Positions 54,070-62,878 are shown, counted from the stretch's first letter. The stretch: 64,000 nucleotides of DNA from an uncultured Clostridia bacterium (GCA_934149365.1 CAKPEI010000002.1:142441-206440); one strand, 5' to 3'. The notes: generated from the sequence alone by a model not told the origin. Program-made: numbers and translations.

Positions 54070-56313
54070 ATGGATTTTAAACAAGAATGGAAAGATTTAG
54101 GATTTAAAGAAGGAAAATGGGATAAATATATTGATGTAAGAGATTTTATTCAGAATAACTATACACCATATGAAGGTGATAGCTCATTTTTAAAAGGAGC
54201 AACAGATAAAACTAAAAAATTATGGGATGAAGTATTAGAACTTTATAAAAAGGAAAGAGAAAATGGTGGAGTTCTAGATTGTTCAACAGATGTAGCTTCT
54301 ACTATAACTAGTCACGGCCCAGGATACATAGATCAGAGCTTAGAAACAATAGTTGGGCTTCAAACTGATGCACCACTTAAAAGAGCAATTATGCCAGAAG
54401 GTGGTATAAGAATAGTAGAAAAGTCTTGTGAAGCATATGGATTTAAAGTATCTGAAAAAATAGAAGATATATATCATAACTACAGAAAAACACATAACGA
54501 TGGAGTGTTTGAAGTATATACACCAGAGATAAGAGCAGCAAGAAAAAATAAATTACTTACAGGACTTCCTGATGGTTATGGTCGTGGAAGAATTATAGGT
54601 GACTATAGAAGAGTAGCTTTATATGGCGTAGATGAACTTATAGCTCAAAAAAAAGCAGATTACAACAATGAAAGAAGCTCTTGGATGAGTGAAGAAGTAA
54701 TAAGAGGAAGAGAAGAATTATTTGAACAAATAAAAGCATTAGAAGACTTAAAGAAAATGGCAATGTCATATGGCTTTGATATTTCTAGGCCTGCAACATC
54801 TGCCAAGGAAGCAATACAATGGACATATTTTGGCTATCTAGCTTCAATAAAGCAACAAAATGGTGCAGCAATGAGTATGGGAAGAGTGTCAACATTTTTA
54901 GACATATACATTGAAAAAGACTTAAAAGATGGTAAGATTACAGAAGAAGAAGCTCAGGAAATGATGGACCACTTTGTAATGAAGCTTCGTATGGTAAGAT
55001 TTATAAGAACACCAGAATATAACGAACTATTTTCAGGAGATCCAGTATGGGTAACTGAAAGTGTTGGTGGAATGGGAATAGATGGTAGAACTTTGGTAAC
55101 TAAGAATTCATTTAGACTAGTACATACATTAGAAACAATGGGAACATCACCAGAACCAAATATAACAGTGTTATGGAGTAAAAATCTTCCAGAAGGATTT
55201 AAACATTATGTAACAAAAATATCAATTGACACATCTTCAATACAATATGAAAATGATGATCAAATGAGAGCAACATTGGGTGACGATTATGGTATAGCTT
55301 GTTGTGTTTCTCCAATGAGAATAGGTAAACAAATGCAATTCTTTGGAGCAAGAGCTAACCTTGCTAAGACATTAACTTATGCAATAAATGGTGGAATAGA
55401 CGAAGTAACTAAAGCTCAGGTAACACCAAAATATGCACCTATTACATCAGAATATTTAGATTATGATGAAGTATGGAATAGATATATGCAAATGATGGAT
55501 TATGTTGCAAAGCTATATGTTGATACACTTAATATAATTCATTACATGCATGATAAATACTCATATGAAAGTTTAGCAATGTCACTTCATGATAAAGAAG
55601 TAATAAGAACTATGGCTTGTGGTATAGCAGGACTTTCAATTGCAGCAGACTCATTCTCCGCTATAAAATACGCAAAGGTAAAAACTATAAGAGATGAAAA
55701 TGGAGTAGTTGTAGATTACGAAATAGAAGGAGATTTCCCAAAATACGGAAATGACGATGATAGAGTAGATAAAATTGCAGTAAGAATTCAGAAAGAATTT
55801 ATGGATAGATTAAGAAAACAAAAAACATATAGAGATGCAATACCAACAATGAGTATTTTAACAATAACATCTAATGTAGTATACGGAAAAGCAACGGGTA
55901 ACACGCCAGATGGAAGAAGAGCAGGAGCTCCATTTGGACCAGGTGCAAATCCAATACATGGAAGAGATGTAAATGGAGCCATTGCAGTATTAAACTCTAT
56001 TGCTAAATTAAATTACAAAGAGTCAGAAGATGGTATCTCTTATACATTTGCAATAGTTCCAACAGCTTTAGGAAATGATGAACAGACACGTGTCAAAAAT
56101 TTAACTGGTTTATTAGATGGTTACTTTGCACAATTATCACATCATATAAATGTTAATGTATTTAATAGAGAACTATTACTTGACGCTATGGAGCATCCTG
56201 AAAAATATCCGCAACTTACAATTAGAGTTTCAGGATATGCTGTAAACTTTATAAAACTAACTAGAGAACAACAACTTGACGTTATAAACCGTACTATTCA
56301 TGAAAAAATGTAA
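54070..56313 (+). CDS. pflB: formate C-acetyltransferase (pyruvate formate-lyase)
   Basis: Glycyl-radical enzyme that splits pyruvate with CoA into acetyl-CoA and formate. It has 747 residues. The adjacent catalytic cysteines are Cys411 and Cys412 in 'YGIACCVSP', and the radical glycine is Gly722 in 'RVSGYAVNF'. Other PFL blocks are 'TSHGPGYIDQ' and 'TGLPDGYGRGRIIGDYRRVA'. The enzyme is oxygen-sensitive, which fits a strict anaerobe. It is activated by the next gene's product. Confidence 0.97.
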   Translation: MDFKQEWKDLGFKEGKWDKYIDVRDFIQNNYTPYEGDSSFLKGATDKTKKLWDEVLELYKKERENGGVLDCSTDVASTITSHGPGYIDQSLETIVGLQTDAPLKRAIMPEGGIRIVEKSCEAYGFKVSEKIEDIYHNYRKTHNDGVFEVYTPEIRAARKNKLLTGLPDGYGRGRIIGDYRRVALYGVDELIAQKKADYNNERSSWMSEEVIRGREELFEQIKALEDLKKMAMSYGFDISRPATSAKEAIQWTYFGYLASIKQQNGAAMSMGRVSTFLDIYIEKDLKDGKITEEEAQEMMDHFVMKLRMVRFIRTPEYNELFSGDPVWVTESVGGMGIDGRTLVTKNSFRLVHTLETMGTSPEPNITVLWSKNLPEGFKHYVTKISIDTSSIQYENDDQMRATLGDDYGIACCVSPMRIGKQMQFFGARANLAKTLTYAINGGIDEVTKAQVTPKYAPITSEYLDYDEVWNRYMQMMDYVAKLYVDTLNIIHYMHDKYSYESLAMSLHDKEVIRTMACGIAGLSIAADSFSAIKYAKVKTIRDENGVVVDYEIEGDFPKYGNDDDRVDKIAVRIQKEFMDRLRKQKTYRDAIPTMSILTITSNVVYGKATGNTPDGRRAGAPFGPGANPIHGRDVNGAIAVLNSIAKLNYKESEDGISYTFAIVPTALGNDEQTRVKNLTGLLDGYFAQLSHHINVNVFNRELLLDAMEHPEKYPQLTIRVSGYAVNFIKLTREQQLDVINRTIHEKM

Positions 56314-56335
56314 ATATAAATTATGAGGTAATGAT

Positions 56336-57073
56336 ATGGGGAATGATAAATTAAAAGGAAGAGTTCATTCATTTGAAACATTTGGAGCAGTGGATGGACC
56401 AGGTATCAGATTCATCGTGTTTATGCAAGGATGTCCTTTAAGATGTAAGTATTGCCATAATAGAGATACTTGGGACACATCAAAAGGTACAGAATATACA
56501 GTATATGAAATAATGCAAAAAGCTATAAGGTGTAAACCATATATGGATGCAACAGAAGGTGGCGGAATTACTGTATCAGGTGGAGAGCCGCTACTTCAGG
56601 CTAAATTTGTAACTGAGCTGTTTAAAGAGGCACATAGAAATGGTATGTCTACATGTTTAGATACATCTGGAAATATGTATATTGATGAAGATGTAAAAGC
56701 ATTATTAAAAGTTACTGATGTAGTTTTACTTGATATTAAACATATAGATGAAGAAAAATGTAGAAAACTTACTGGATTTTCAAATGTAAATGAATTGAAT
56801 TTTGCAAGATATTTATCTGATAAGGGAATTAAAATGTGGATAAGACAAGTATTAGTTCCAGGATATACAGATAATGAGGAAGATTTGATAAAAACTAAGA
56901 AATTCATAGACACACTTAAAACTGTAGAAAAGGTGGAAGTTCTTCCATATCATGATTACGGAAAAGAAAAATGGATAAGTTTAGGACTTAAATATCCTTT
57001 AGAAGGGACTAAAGCTCCCACAAATGAGGAAGTAGAAAAGGCACGAAGTATTTTATCACTAAAAAATAATTAA
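56336..57073 (+). CDS. pflA: pyruvate formate-lyase-activating enzyme
   Basis: Radical SAM enzyme that places the glycyl radical on PflB. The iron-sulfur motif CxxxCxxC is at Cys33, Cys37 and Cys40 ('GCPLRCKYCHNRDTW'). 'TVSGGEPLLQAKF' binds SAM. Its 245 residues are standard. It lies 22 bases after pflB. Confidence 0.97.
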   Translation: MGNDKLKGRVHSFETFGAVDGPGIRFIVFMQGCPLRCKYCHNRDTWDTSKGTEYTVYEIMQKAIRCKPYMDATEGGGITVSGGEPLLQAKFVTELFKEAHRNGMSTCLDTSGNMYIDEDVKALLKVTDVVLLDIKHIDEEKCRKLTGFSNVNELNFARYLSDKGIKMWIRQVLVPGYTDNEEDLIKTKKFIDTLKTVEKVEVLPYHDYGKEKWISLGLKYPLEGTKAPTNEEVEKARSILSLKNN

Positions 57074-57105
57074 TATATTAAAATATGTAGGTGGAGGTAA
57101 GATAT

Positions 57106-57279
57106 ATGAAAGAGTATTTAATGGTTGTTTTAGTAACAATAGTATGTGTACTTGCAATAGTGGGAGCTTGGTTTTGGAGAAAATCACAAGAGCCAAGTAG
57201 AAGTGAAGTAGAAAATAAAATTGAAAAATACGTTGATATATATAAAGAGAAAGTAAATGTATATAGCGACATAGACTAA
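57106..57279 (+). CDS. small single-pass membrane protein (57 aa)
   Basis: A strong GGAGGT seven bases before ATG 57106 fixes the start; an earlier in-frame codon at 57091 has none. One N-terminal helix ('YLMVVLVTIVCVLAIVGAWFW') is followed by a charged tail. It is the last gene of the fermentation operon, just before the terminator. Function is unknown. Confidence 0.68.
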   Translation: MKEYLMVVLVTIVCVLAIVGAWFWRKSQEPSRSEVENKIEKYVDIYKEKVNVYSDID

Positions 57280-57283
57280 AACA

Positions 57284-57325
57284 AAAAAAGTACAATTAAG
57301 CTCAAAAACTTAGTTGTACTTTTTT
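57284..57325. terminator. bidirectional terminator ending the fermentation operon and the Smr gene
   Basis: A 12-pair stem (57289-57300 with 57309-57320) flanked by A7 on the left and T6 on the right. It overlaps the last codons of the convergent gene. Confidence 0.85.
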
Positions 57326-57753
57326 AAATGTGCTACAGTTACTCCAAGGCCACCTTCATGATACATACCAAGAGAGTATGAAGAAACAAAAGGTGAGTTA
57401 TCTAAATATTCATGAACAGCTTTCCTTAAAATTCCACCACTTCTTCCATGAATTATTTTAACTCTTGGAAGATTTGCACAAATAGCTGTATCTATGAATT
57501 TATCAAGTTCATACATAGCCTCTTCTTTAGTTTTATGCCTTAGCATAATTTCAGAAGGCACGTCAGCGCTTCTATTTATATTCAAATTTATAGAAGTGTC
57601 AGTTACTGGAATATAATCATTTAATAGCACTATGTTATTTATATCTGTAACCATTTTTTTATTATTCATTTCTAAATACACTTTATTTTTATCCACTTTA
57701 TATATTTTCCAAATAAGTTTAGAACCTTTTAAAGTGCAGTAGCTGTTTTCCAT
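57310..57753 (-). CDS. stand-alone Smr domain protein (MutS2 C-terminal-like)
   Basis: A 147-residue protein whose second half is an Smr domain. It has 'LRHKTKEEAMYELDKFIDTA', 'VKIIHGRSGGILRKAVHEYL' and the ending 'GGLGVTVAHL'. These match the Smr nuclease/RNA-binding domain of MutS2, with RHK in place of the usual RG after LR. The N-terminal half has an SH3/KOW-like beta pattern ('VYLEMNNKKMVTDINNIVLL'), as in the region before Smr in MutS2. It may be a free-standing relative or remnant of MutS2. ATG 57753 is preferred over 57765 because GGTGAT lies upstream. Confidence 0.78.
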   Translation of the reverse strand: MENSYCTLKGSKLIWKIYKVDKNKVYLEMNNKKMVTDINNIVLLNDYIPVTDTSINLNINRSADVPSEIMLRHKTKEEAMYELDKFIDTAICANLPRVKIIHGRSGGILRKAVHEYLDNSPFVSSYSLGMYHEGGLGVTVAHLKKYN

Positions 57754-57848
57754 TATTATCACCATAGTTATTATATCAGAAAAATATGGAAAGTTAAAGA
57801 AGAATGTGTTACAGAAAAATTACAAATAAATAAATAATACCAAAAGTG

Positions 57849-57877
57849 TTGAAAAAAGAAATAATATATAGTAATAT
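57849..57877 (+). promoter_or_regulatory. promoter of prepilin cassette 4
   Basis: TTGAAA (57849-57854), 17 bases, TAATAT (57872-57877). Confidence 0.8.
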
Positions 57878-57918
57878 AAAAAGGTAAGAGAAAGAATAAA
57901 AAGAAAAGAGGTGAAAAT

Positions 57919-57981
57919 ATGTTAACTAAAGAGCATGCAAACGGTATAACTCTAGAGAGAGCATACAATTTAAGAATATAG
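57919..57981 (+). CDS. leader peptide, copy 4 (currently truncated)
   Basis: Shine-Dalgarno GAGGTGA at 57908-57914. The current frame encodes 20 residues and stops at TAG 57979. A second frame from 57960 is open to TAA 58059-58061. It encodes 'NIATKVAAFCVQKI', nearly identical to copy 2. The repeat is only GAGAGAG (57955-57961), again at codon 13. Loss of one GA or gain of two would restore a 46-50 residue leader. With so short a repeat this copy is probably stable in the OFF state. Confidence 0.7.
   Translation: MLTKEHANGITLERAYNLRI
57955..57961 (+). repeat. short GA repeat (3.5 units) in leader ORF 4
   Basis: GAGAGAG at codon 13, the place occupied by 33 bases of GA in copy 1 and 31 bases of AC in copy 3. 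Confidence 0.8.
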
Positions 57982-58041
57982 CTACAAAAGTAGCTGCGTT
58001 TTGCGTGCAGAAAATAAAAGAATATAGTAAAGTAAAAAAAG

Positions 58042-58081
58042 AAGTTAGTTATACAGAGTAAAATGTATAGCTAGCTTTTTT
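58042..58081 (+). terminator. terminator/attenuator of cassette 4
   Basis: AAGTTAGTTATAC / GTATAGCTAGCTT with T6, the same arms as cassette 3. The full-length leader frame stops in the loop at 58059. Confidence 0.87.
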
Positions 58082-58192
58082 GCGTCTAAATAAAAAGAAA
58101 AGCAAAAATTAATTAAGGTATAATCATGATAGTAAATCATGTAAATATACACAGCCATATATACATAAAAAACATAACCAAAAATACATAAA

Positions 58193-58249
58193 AGCAATTA
58201 AAAACAATTGCAAAATTTAAAGTAATGTGAAATAATATGTATATATAAA
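58193..58249 (+). repeat. duplicated segment upstream of prepilin 4
   Basis: Near-identical partner of 32684-32740. It contains a GCAATT / AATTGC hairpin (58194-58211). Confidence 0.75.
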
Positions 58250-58279
58250 AATTGTTCTAAGAAAATGGAGGAAAAAAGT

Positions 58280-59458
58280 ATGAGAACAAAAGTTAAACTA
58301 AAAGGCGGAATATCATTAATAGTATTAGTAATAACAATAATAGTAATGATAATATTAGCCGCAGCAATAATTTTGTCACTATCAAATAGTGGAATAATAG
58401 GGAAGGCAAATAAAGCAAAGACAGATAGTGATACAGCAAATTTAAAAGAGTATGTAAATACCCTAAGAGCAGAATGGGAGTTAATGACAGCAGATGAGCA
58501 AACAGCAGAAGGTTCATTTGAAGCGTATGCAAACAAAAAGCTAGAAAAGAGTGGCTACAAAGGAGCAGTAGGAGCAGATGGAGAAGTATATTCAAACTTA
58601 AATGAAAATGCAAGAAAAGCAATAGTAGCGGGAATAAAGGTAGGAGATGTAGTAACAGGATATACAGTAACATCGACTACATATACAACAGACGGAAGAG
58701 AGAATACATGTGACCAAAATAGCCACACAGAAACCAATCCACAACCACAAACCATAACAACAAATACAGATATAACATGGAAATACTTAGGAACAAATGC
58801 AAATGGAGAGCTAGAAATAATGGCAGATTTATCAACGGCAAATGCAGTAGCAACAAATACAAAAGTAACGTTAGGAGGAAAAGGTGGATACCTAAATGGA
58901 CCTGCAATGTTAAACACAATATGTGAAAAGCTATATTCAAAAGAAGGAGTAGGAACAGCAAGAAGTATGAATATAGATGATGTAAATAATATATTAGGAT
59001 ATACAGGACCAAAAGGAACATATTACGATAATAATAATAATGAAGTAAAAACACCAACAGCATTAACAATAGGAGAAATAGAAAGTAAACTGGGAACGAC
59101 ATTAGGAAATGGAACAACACCAGATGGAAAAGACTTAGGAACATATTATGCAGATTATTACTATATAAATAAAACAAGTGATGTAAAAGAGATGGAAAAT
59201 CCGGGTAATATAGATTTAGTATACAATGCTAAAAATACGTACTGGCTTGCTTCTCCATGTGTCAGTATGGCTTTTGGTCTCAGCGATGCAAACTTCCTTG
59301 TACGCTGCGTTGGCTCTGCTGGCGTGGACGCGAGCGGTGCGTTCGGTTCGAATGTCTACTCTAGCATCTATGCGTATGCGGTTCGCCCCGTAGTTTCTCT
59401 AAAATCTAATATCCAGTTAACACGAGATGCTGGGGAAACAGAATGGAAAATAAAGTAG
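58280..59458 (+). CDS. prepilin-like protein 4 with hypervariable lectin-like C-terminus
   Basis: A 392-residue paralogue of prepilin 2, intact. It has a basic leader ending in Gly-Gly, then 'ISLIVLVITIIVMIILAAA' and 'LSLSNSGIIGKANKA'. The middle domain ('LKEYVNTLRAEWELMTADE', 'VTLGGKGGYLNGPAML') is shared with prepilin 2. The C-terminal ~55 residues, from 'YWLASPC' (321) to 'VRPVVSL' (about 374), are encoded by a sharply GC-richer segment. The fold is probably C-type-lectin/formylglycine-enzyme-like, the usual display scaffold of diversity-generating retroelements. ATG 58280 follows GGAGG by eight bases and is preferred over ATG 58265, which overlaps the Shine-Dalgarno site. It is expected to be exported, cleaved and assembled on the surface, with expression limited by the cassette 4 attenuator. 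Confidence 0.8.
   Translation: MRTKVKLKGGISLIVLVITIIVMIILAAAIILSLSNSGIIGKANKAKTDSDTANLKEYVNTLRAEWELMTADEQTAEGSFEAYANKKLEKSGYKGAVGADGEVYSNLNENARKAIVAGIKVGDVVTGYTVTSTTYTTDGRENTCDQNSHTETNPQPQTITTNTDITWKYLGTNANGELEIMADLSTANAVATNTKVTLGGKGGYLNGPAMLNTICEKLYSKEGVGTARSMNIDDVNNILGYTGPKGTYYDNNNNEVKTPTALTIGEIESKLGTTLGNGTTPDGKDLGTYYADYYYINKTSDVKEMENPGNIDLVYNAKNTYWLASPCVSMAFGLSDANFLVRCVGSAGVDASGAFGSNVYSSIYAYAVRPVVSLKSNIQLTRDAGETEWKIK
59240..59401 (+). other. candidate diversity-generating retroelement variable region
   Basis: By hand count 87 of 160 bases (59241-59400) are G or C, against 22 of 60 in the same gene at 58861-58920. Codons such as GGC, CGC, TGC, GCG, GTC and AGC dominate only here. Many codons have the NNC/NNT form expected when AAC or AAT in a template are mutated at A. 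The edges are conserved with the paralogue (YWLAS and RPVVSL). No reverse transcriptase or template repeat is in the window, so any element would act in trans. Confidence 0.6.
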
Positions 59459-59642
59459 GCACAAAACTAGGAAAAATGGGAAGTGCGTAAACATGGGAAG
59501 ATATGAAATTAACATAAAATGCACAGTGTAAGTAGGAACAAAACATAAAAAATAGGCGCTTCCAAAAGTAAGTGCATGCCACATATGTATACATAAAAGT
59601 ATTAAATGCAGATGTTTTAGTTGACATATTTATATATTTAGT

Positions 59643-59682
59643 CATGTAGACAAGCTCTTTCGTCTATGTGGCTATTTTTGTT
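59643..59682 (+). terminator. terminator downstream of prepilin 4
   Basis: CATGTAGAC / GTCTATGTG stem followed by a T-rich tail. The rest of the 338-base gap 59459-59796 has no gene I can support. Confidence 0.55.
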
Positions 59683-59711
59683 TGTGATATATATTTTATG
59701 TAATGTATGTG

Positions 59712-59740
59712 TTGAAAAAGTATACATAATATGGTAAAAT
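59712..59740 (+). promoter_or_regulatory. promoter for 59797 gene
   Basis: TTGAAA (59712-59717), 17-base spacer and TAAAAT (59735-59740). Confidence 0.7.
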
Positions 59741-59796
59741 TATATTGTTAGGAATTTTGTATATATTAATTAATATGGATATATAGGAGGTTTAAA

Positions 59797-60573
59797 ATGA
59801 AATCAAAAGCTAAAAAAATTGATACAACATTTCTTACTCCATTAGAGGTGTATAGTCTTGTTGTAAATGGAGATTTAAAAAAATTTCCAAATGGGTATAT
59901 TACAAAAGAAAGTATGAAAGAAATTCTTCGGCAAGTTATTTTAGAAAAACTTCATATGTCGCGGGAGGAAATATGTCATACTATATCTTATCCATATCTT
60001 CGGAAGTATAAGTTAGGAGGTACAAGAAGGGCTTTTAATTCTTCCATTTTTTCATTGATAACTTATTGTTTTCCTGAGTTTGATATCAATTATTGGGAAT
60101 TAAATAAAGTTGAGAATGGTTTCTGGGAGAAAGAGGAAAACAGAAAAGATTTCATGACATGGCTTGCTGAAAAAGAAGGCATTTGCCTAGATTCTATTCC
60201 TGATTTAACTAAAATCGATGCCAAATTAATTCAAAAATATGGTGGAAGTAAAGCCATAAAGTATGGTGGAGGCGTATATGAATTAATAAAACTTGTGGCA
60301 ATGGTGGATGTTAAAGAATGGCAAGTTATTAAAATGCCTGTTTGGACAGAAGAAAAGGTAAAGAACGCAGTGAAATGGCTTGTAGAAGAAAGGCTTAAGT
60401 GGACAAAAGAACAAGTTGTAGATGGTATAAGTGCAAATGTTTTTTATGATAATGATTTAGGCGGTATGCTAAAACGTTATTGTAATCATAGTCCATTAAG
60501 AGCGCTTCAAATTGCTTATCCAGGTGAGTATACTAAGGTAAGAAATTCAAGGCCAGAATATCTAAGGCATTAG
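59797..60573 (+). CDS. hypothetical protein with repeated W/Y-rich modules
   Basis: A 258-residue soluble protein, not firmly recognised. It seems built of about three related modules of roughly 60-80 residues. Each has a helix starting near a Trp or charged cluster and a later aromatic/Gly segment ('YITKESMKEILRQVILEK', 'FWEKEENRKDFMTWLAEKEG', 'VWTEEKVKNAVKWLVEERL', then 'GGTRRAFNSSIF', 'YGGGVYELIKLV', 'DLGGMLKRYCN'). This recalls small DNA-binding repeats associated with HNH or homing endonucleases, but no nuclease motif is present. AGGAGG precedes the ATG and it has its own promoter. DNA binding is inference. Confidence 0.6.
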   Translation: MKSKAKKIDTTFLTPLEVYSLVVNGDLKKFPNGYITKESMKEILRQVILEKLHMSREEICHTISYPYLRKYKLGGTRRAFNSSIFSLITYCFPEFDINYWELNKVENGFWEKEENRKDFMTWLAEKEGICLDSIPDLTKIDAKLIQKYGGSKAIKYGGGVYELIKLVAMVDVKEWQVIKMPVWTEEKVKNAVKWLVEERLKWTKEQVVDGISANVFYDNDLGGMLKRYCNHSPLRALQIAYPGEYTKVRNSRPEYLRH

Positions 60574-60679
60574 TTTAAAATAAGTGGTAACTATATAAAT
60601 TATGGTTATCACTTGTTTTTTTATATAGCTATCGACTTTTAATCTGATATATGTTAAAATTTATTCATGGTAGGAAGGA

Positions 60680-62494
60680 ATGACAGTATTGATAAACAAG
60701 GATAATATTAGAAATTTTAGTATAATAGCTCATATTGATCATGGGAAATCTACACTTGCAGATAGACTATTAGAACTTACTAAAACAGTCGAAGTAAGGG
60801 ACTTAAAAGAACAAGTACTAGATAACATGGATATAGAGCGTGAAAGAGGAATAACAATAAAATCACAAGCAGTAAGAATGAAATATACTGCAAAAGACGG
60901 AGAAGAATATATCTTAAATCTGATAGATACACCGGGACATGTTGATTTTAATTACGAAGTATCAAGAAGTTTAGCAGCTTGTGAAGGTGCTATACTTGTG
61001 GTAGATGCAGCTCAAGGTGTAGAAGCTCAAACTTTAGCAAATGTTTATTTGGCTTTAGAGAATAATCTAGAAATTATACCAGTTATAAATAAAATAGACT
61101 TACCTGCCGCAAGACCTGATGAAGTAAAAGAAGAAATAGAAAATATTATTGGAATAGAAGCAATGGATGCTCCTTGTATTTCTGCTAAAACAGGATTAAA
61201 TGTAGAAGCTGTATTAGAGGAAATAGTAAATAAAGTGCCAGCACCTAAAGGAGATAGTAATTTACCCCTTAAAGCTTTAATATTTGATTCTATATATGAT
61301 AATTATAAAGGGGCTGTGGCTCACATAAGAGTAAAAGAAGGTAAAGTTTCAAAAGGTGATAAAATAATTACCATGTCAAATAAAGCAGTTTATGAAATAG
61401 TTGAACTTGGATATTTTAAAGTTGGTGGCTATGAACCATGTGATACCTTAGAAGCAGGAGAAGTTGGTTATATAGCAGCTAGTATAAAAAACGTTTCAGA
61501 TATAAGAGTGGGGGATACAATAACTTTAAAGGACAATCCTGCAGAAAAAGCTTTAGAAGGATATAAAGAAGTAAAATCTATGGTATATGCTGGAATATTT
61601 CCTGCAGATGGTAGCGATTACGAGGAACTTAAGGAAGCACTTATGAAATTAAAACTTAATGATGCATCTTTAAATTATGAACTTGAAACATCAGCTGCTT
61701 TAGGTCATGGGTTTAGATGTGGATTTTTAGGTTTACTTCATATGGAAATAGTACAAGAAAGAATTGAAAGAGAATACAACATAAATATTATAACTACATC
61801 TCCAAGTGTAATATATAAAGTATATAAATCAAATGGTGAAGTTATAGAGTTATATAACCCTGCAGATTTACCTAGCATGCAAGAAATAGATAGAATAGAG
61901 GAACCAATTGCAAAATCGGACATTATTGTTCCTAAAGAGTTTGTTGGTAATATTATGGAACTTGCACAAGAAAGAAGAGGAAAATTTATCAATATGAAAT
62001 ATATTGATGATAGTAGAGTTAATTTGGAATATGAAATACCTTTAAACGAAATAATATATGATTTCTTTAATAGTTTAAAGTCGAGAAGTAAAGGATATGC
62101 TTCTTTTGACTATGAAATATCTCACTATGAGAAATCTAATCTTGTAAAACTAGATATATTATTAAATGGGGATGTTGTAGATGCTTTATCTTTTATAGTA
62201 CATAGGAGTAAGGCTGAAACAAGAGGAAGAAAAATAGCTGAAAAATTAAAAGAGATTATACCAAGGCAGCTTTTTGAAATACCAATACAAGCTGCAATAG
62301 GAGGAAAAGTTGTAGCAAGAGAGACAGTTAAAGCACTTCGTAAAGATGTACTTGCTAAATGTTATGGTGGAGATATAACAAGAAAGAAAAAACTTTTAGA
62401 AAAGCAAAAAGAAGGAAAGAAAAGAATGAGGCAGGTAGGAAATGTTGAACTTCCACAAGATGCATTTATGACTGCTCTTAAAGTAGATGAATAA
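60680..62494 (+). CDS. lepA: elongation factor 4 (LepA)
   Basis: Translational GTPase LepA/EF4, which acts on stalled or maturing ribosomes. It has 604 residues. G1 is 'AHIDHGKST' (17-25), followed by 'DTPGHVDFNYEVSRSLAACEG' (G3) and 'NKIDLPAARP' (G4). The LepA-specific C-terminal domain includes 'GGKVVARETVKALRKDVLAKCYGGDITRKKKL' residues that identify the family. The ATG at 60680 is only one base from AGGAAGG; the TTG at 60689, also in frame, is about ten bases away and may be the real start. Confidence 0.96.
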   Translation: MTVLINKDNIRNFSIIAHIDHGKSTLADRLLELTKTVEVRDLKEQVLDNMDIERERGITIKSQAVRMKYTAKDGEEYILNLIDTPGHVDFNYEVSRSLAACEGAILVVDAAQGVEAQTLANVYLALENNLEIIPVINKIDLPAARPDEVKEEIENIIGIEAMDAPCISAKTGLNVEAVLEEIVNKVPAPKGDSNLPLKALIFDSIYDNYKGAVAHIRVKEGKVSKGDKIITMSNKAVYEIVELGYFKVGGYEPCDTLEAGEVGYIAASIKNVSDIRVGDTITLKDNPAEKALEGYKEVKSMVYAGIFPADGSDYEELKEALMKLKLNDASLNYELETSAALGHGFRCGFLGLLHMEIVQERIEREYNINIITTSPSVIYKVYKSNGEVIELYNPADLPSMQEIDRIEEPIAKSDIIVPKEFVGNIMELAQERRGKFINMKYIDDSRVNLEYEIPLNEIIYDFFNSLKSRSKGYASFDYEISHYEKSNLVKLDILLNGDVVDALSFIVHRSKAETRGRKIAEKLKEIIPRQLFEIPIQAAIGGKVVARETVKALRKDVLAKCYGGDITRKKKLLEKQKEGKKRMRQVGNVELPQDAFMTALKVDE

Positions 62495-62495
62495 A

Positions 62496-62527
62496 AAAAC
62501 TGTAACACTAAATAGTGTTACAGTTTT
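62496..62527. terminator. terminator shared by lepA and convergent 62518 gene
   Basis: AAAACTGTAACACT / AGTGTTACAGTTTT, 14 perfect pairs and a four-base loop, with only a short T/A flank on each side. Confidence 0.75.
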
Positions 62528-62691
62528 GGAATCATCATACAAAGTATGAAGATGAGTCCGAATGCGGCATTTGCTAACATTAACCACAATACCCAGGTAA
62601 AGCGTTTAAGGAAAGCAATTAATACCAAGATAGTTAGTACCGTAGCTGCAATTGAAAAGATTATGCTTAAAAATCCAAATATGTAAGTCAT
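62518..62691 (-). CDS. small membrane protein (57 aa)
   Basis: Two hydrophobic helices ('YIFGFLSIIFSIAATVLTILVLI' and 'FTWVLWLMLANAAFGLIFIL') with a Lys/Arg turn between them. ATG 62691 is set by AGGAG upstream; an earlier in-frame codon would add an unrelated tail. It is second in a two-gene minus-strand unit of tiny membrane proteins. Function is unknown. Confidence 0.65.
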   Translation of the reverse strand: MTYIFGFLSIIFSIAATVLTILVLIAFLKRFTWVLWLMLANAAFGLIFILCMMIPKL

Positions 62692-62719
62692 ATAAATTCT
62701 CCTTTGGTTTATAGTATAG

Positions 62720-62878
62720 TTAAAATAAGTTAAATAAGAGCGAAACAATAATACGGATGATTATTAAAAAGCCAATTACTTTAAATATTGCGCCTAGCAG
62801 GTCGAAGCATATTCCCAAAAATGAAAATGTAAGCCGCATGATTATATAGACTATTAAAATAGTTAGCAAGAAGTCCAT
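62720..62878 (-). CDS. small membrane protein (52 aa)
   Basis: Starts with a perfect AAGGAGG (62886-62892) seven bases before the ATG at 62878 and ends at TAA 62720-62722. The peptide is almost wholly hydrophobic ('MDFLLTILIVYIIMRLTFSF', later 'FKVIGFLIIIRIIVSLLF'), so two membrane helices. It lies 28 bases upstream of the other small membrane gene on the same strand. Function is unknown; a small-toxin role cannot be excluded. Confidence 0.6.
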   Translation of the reverse strand: MDFLLTILIVYIIMRLTFSFLGICFDLLGAIFKVIGFLIIIRIIVSLLFNLF

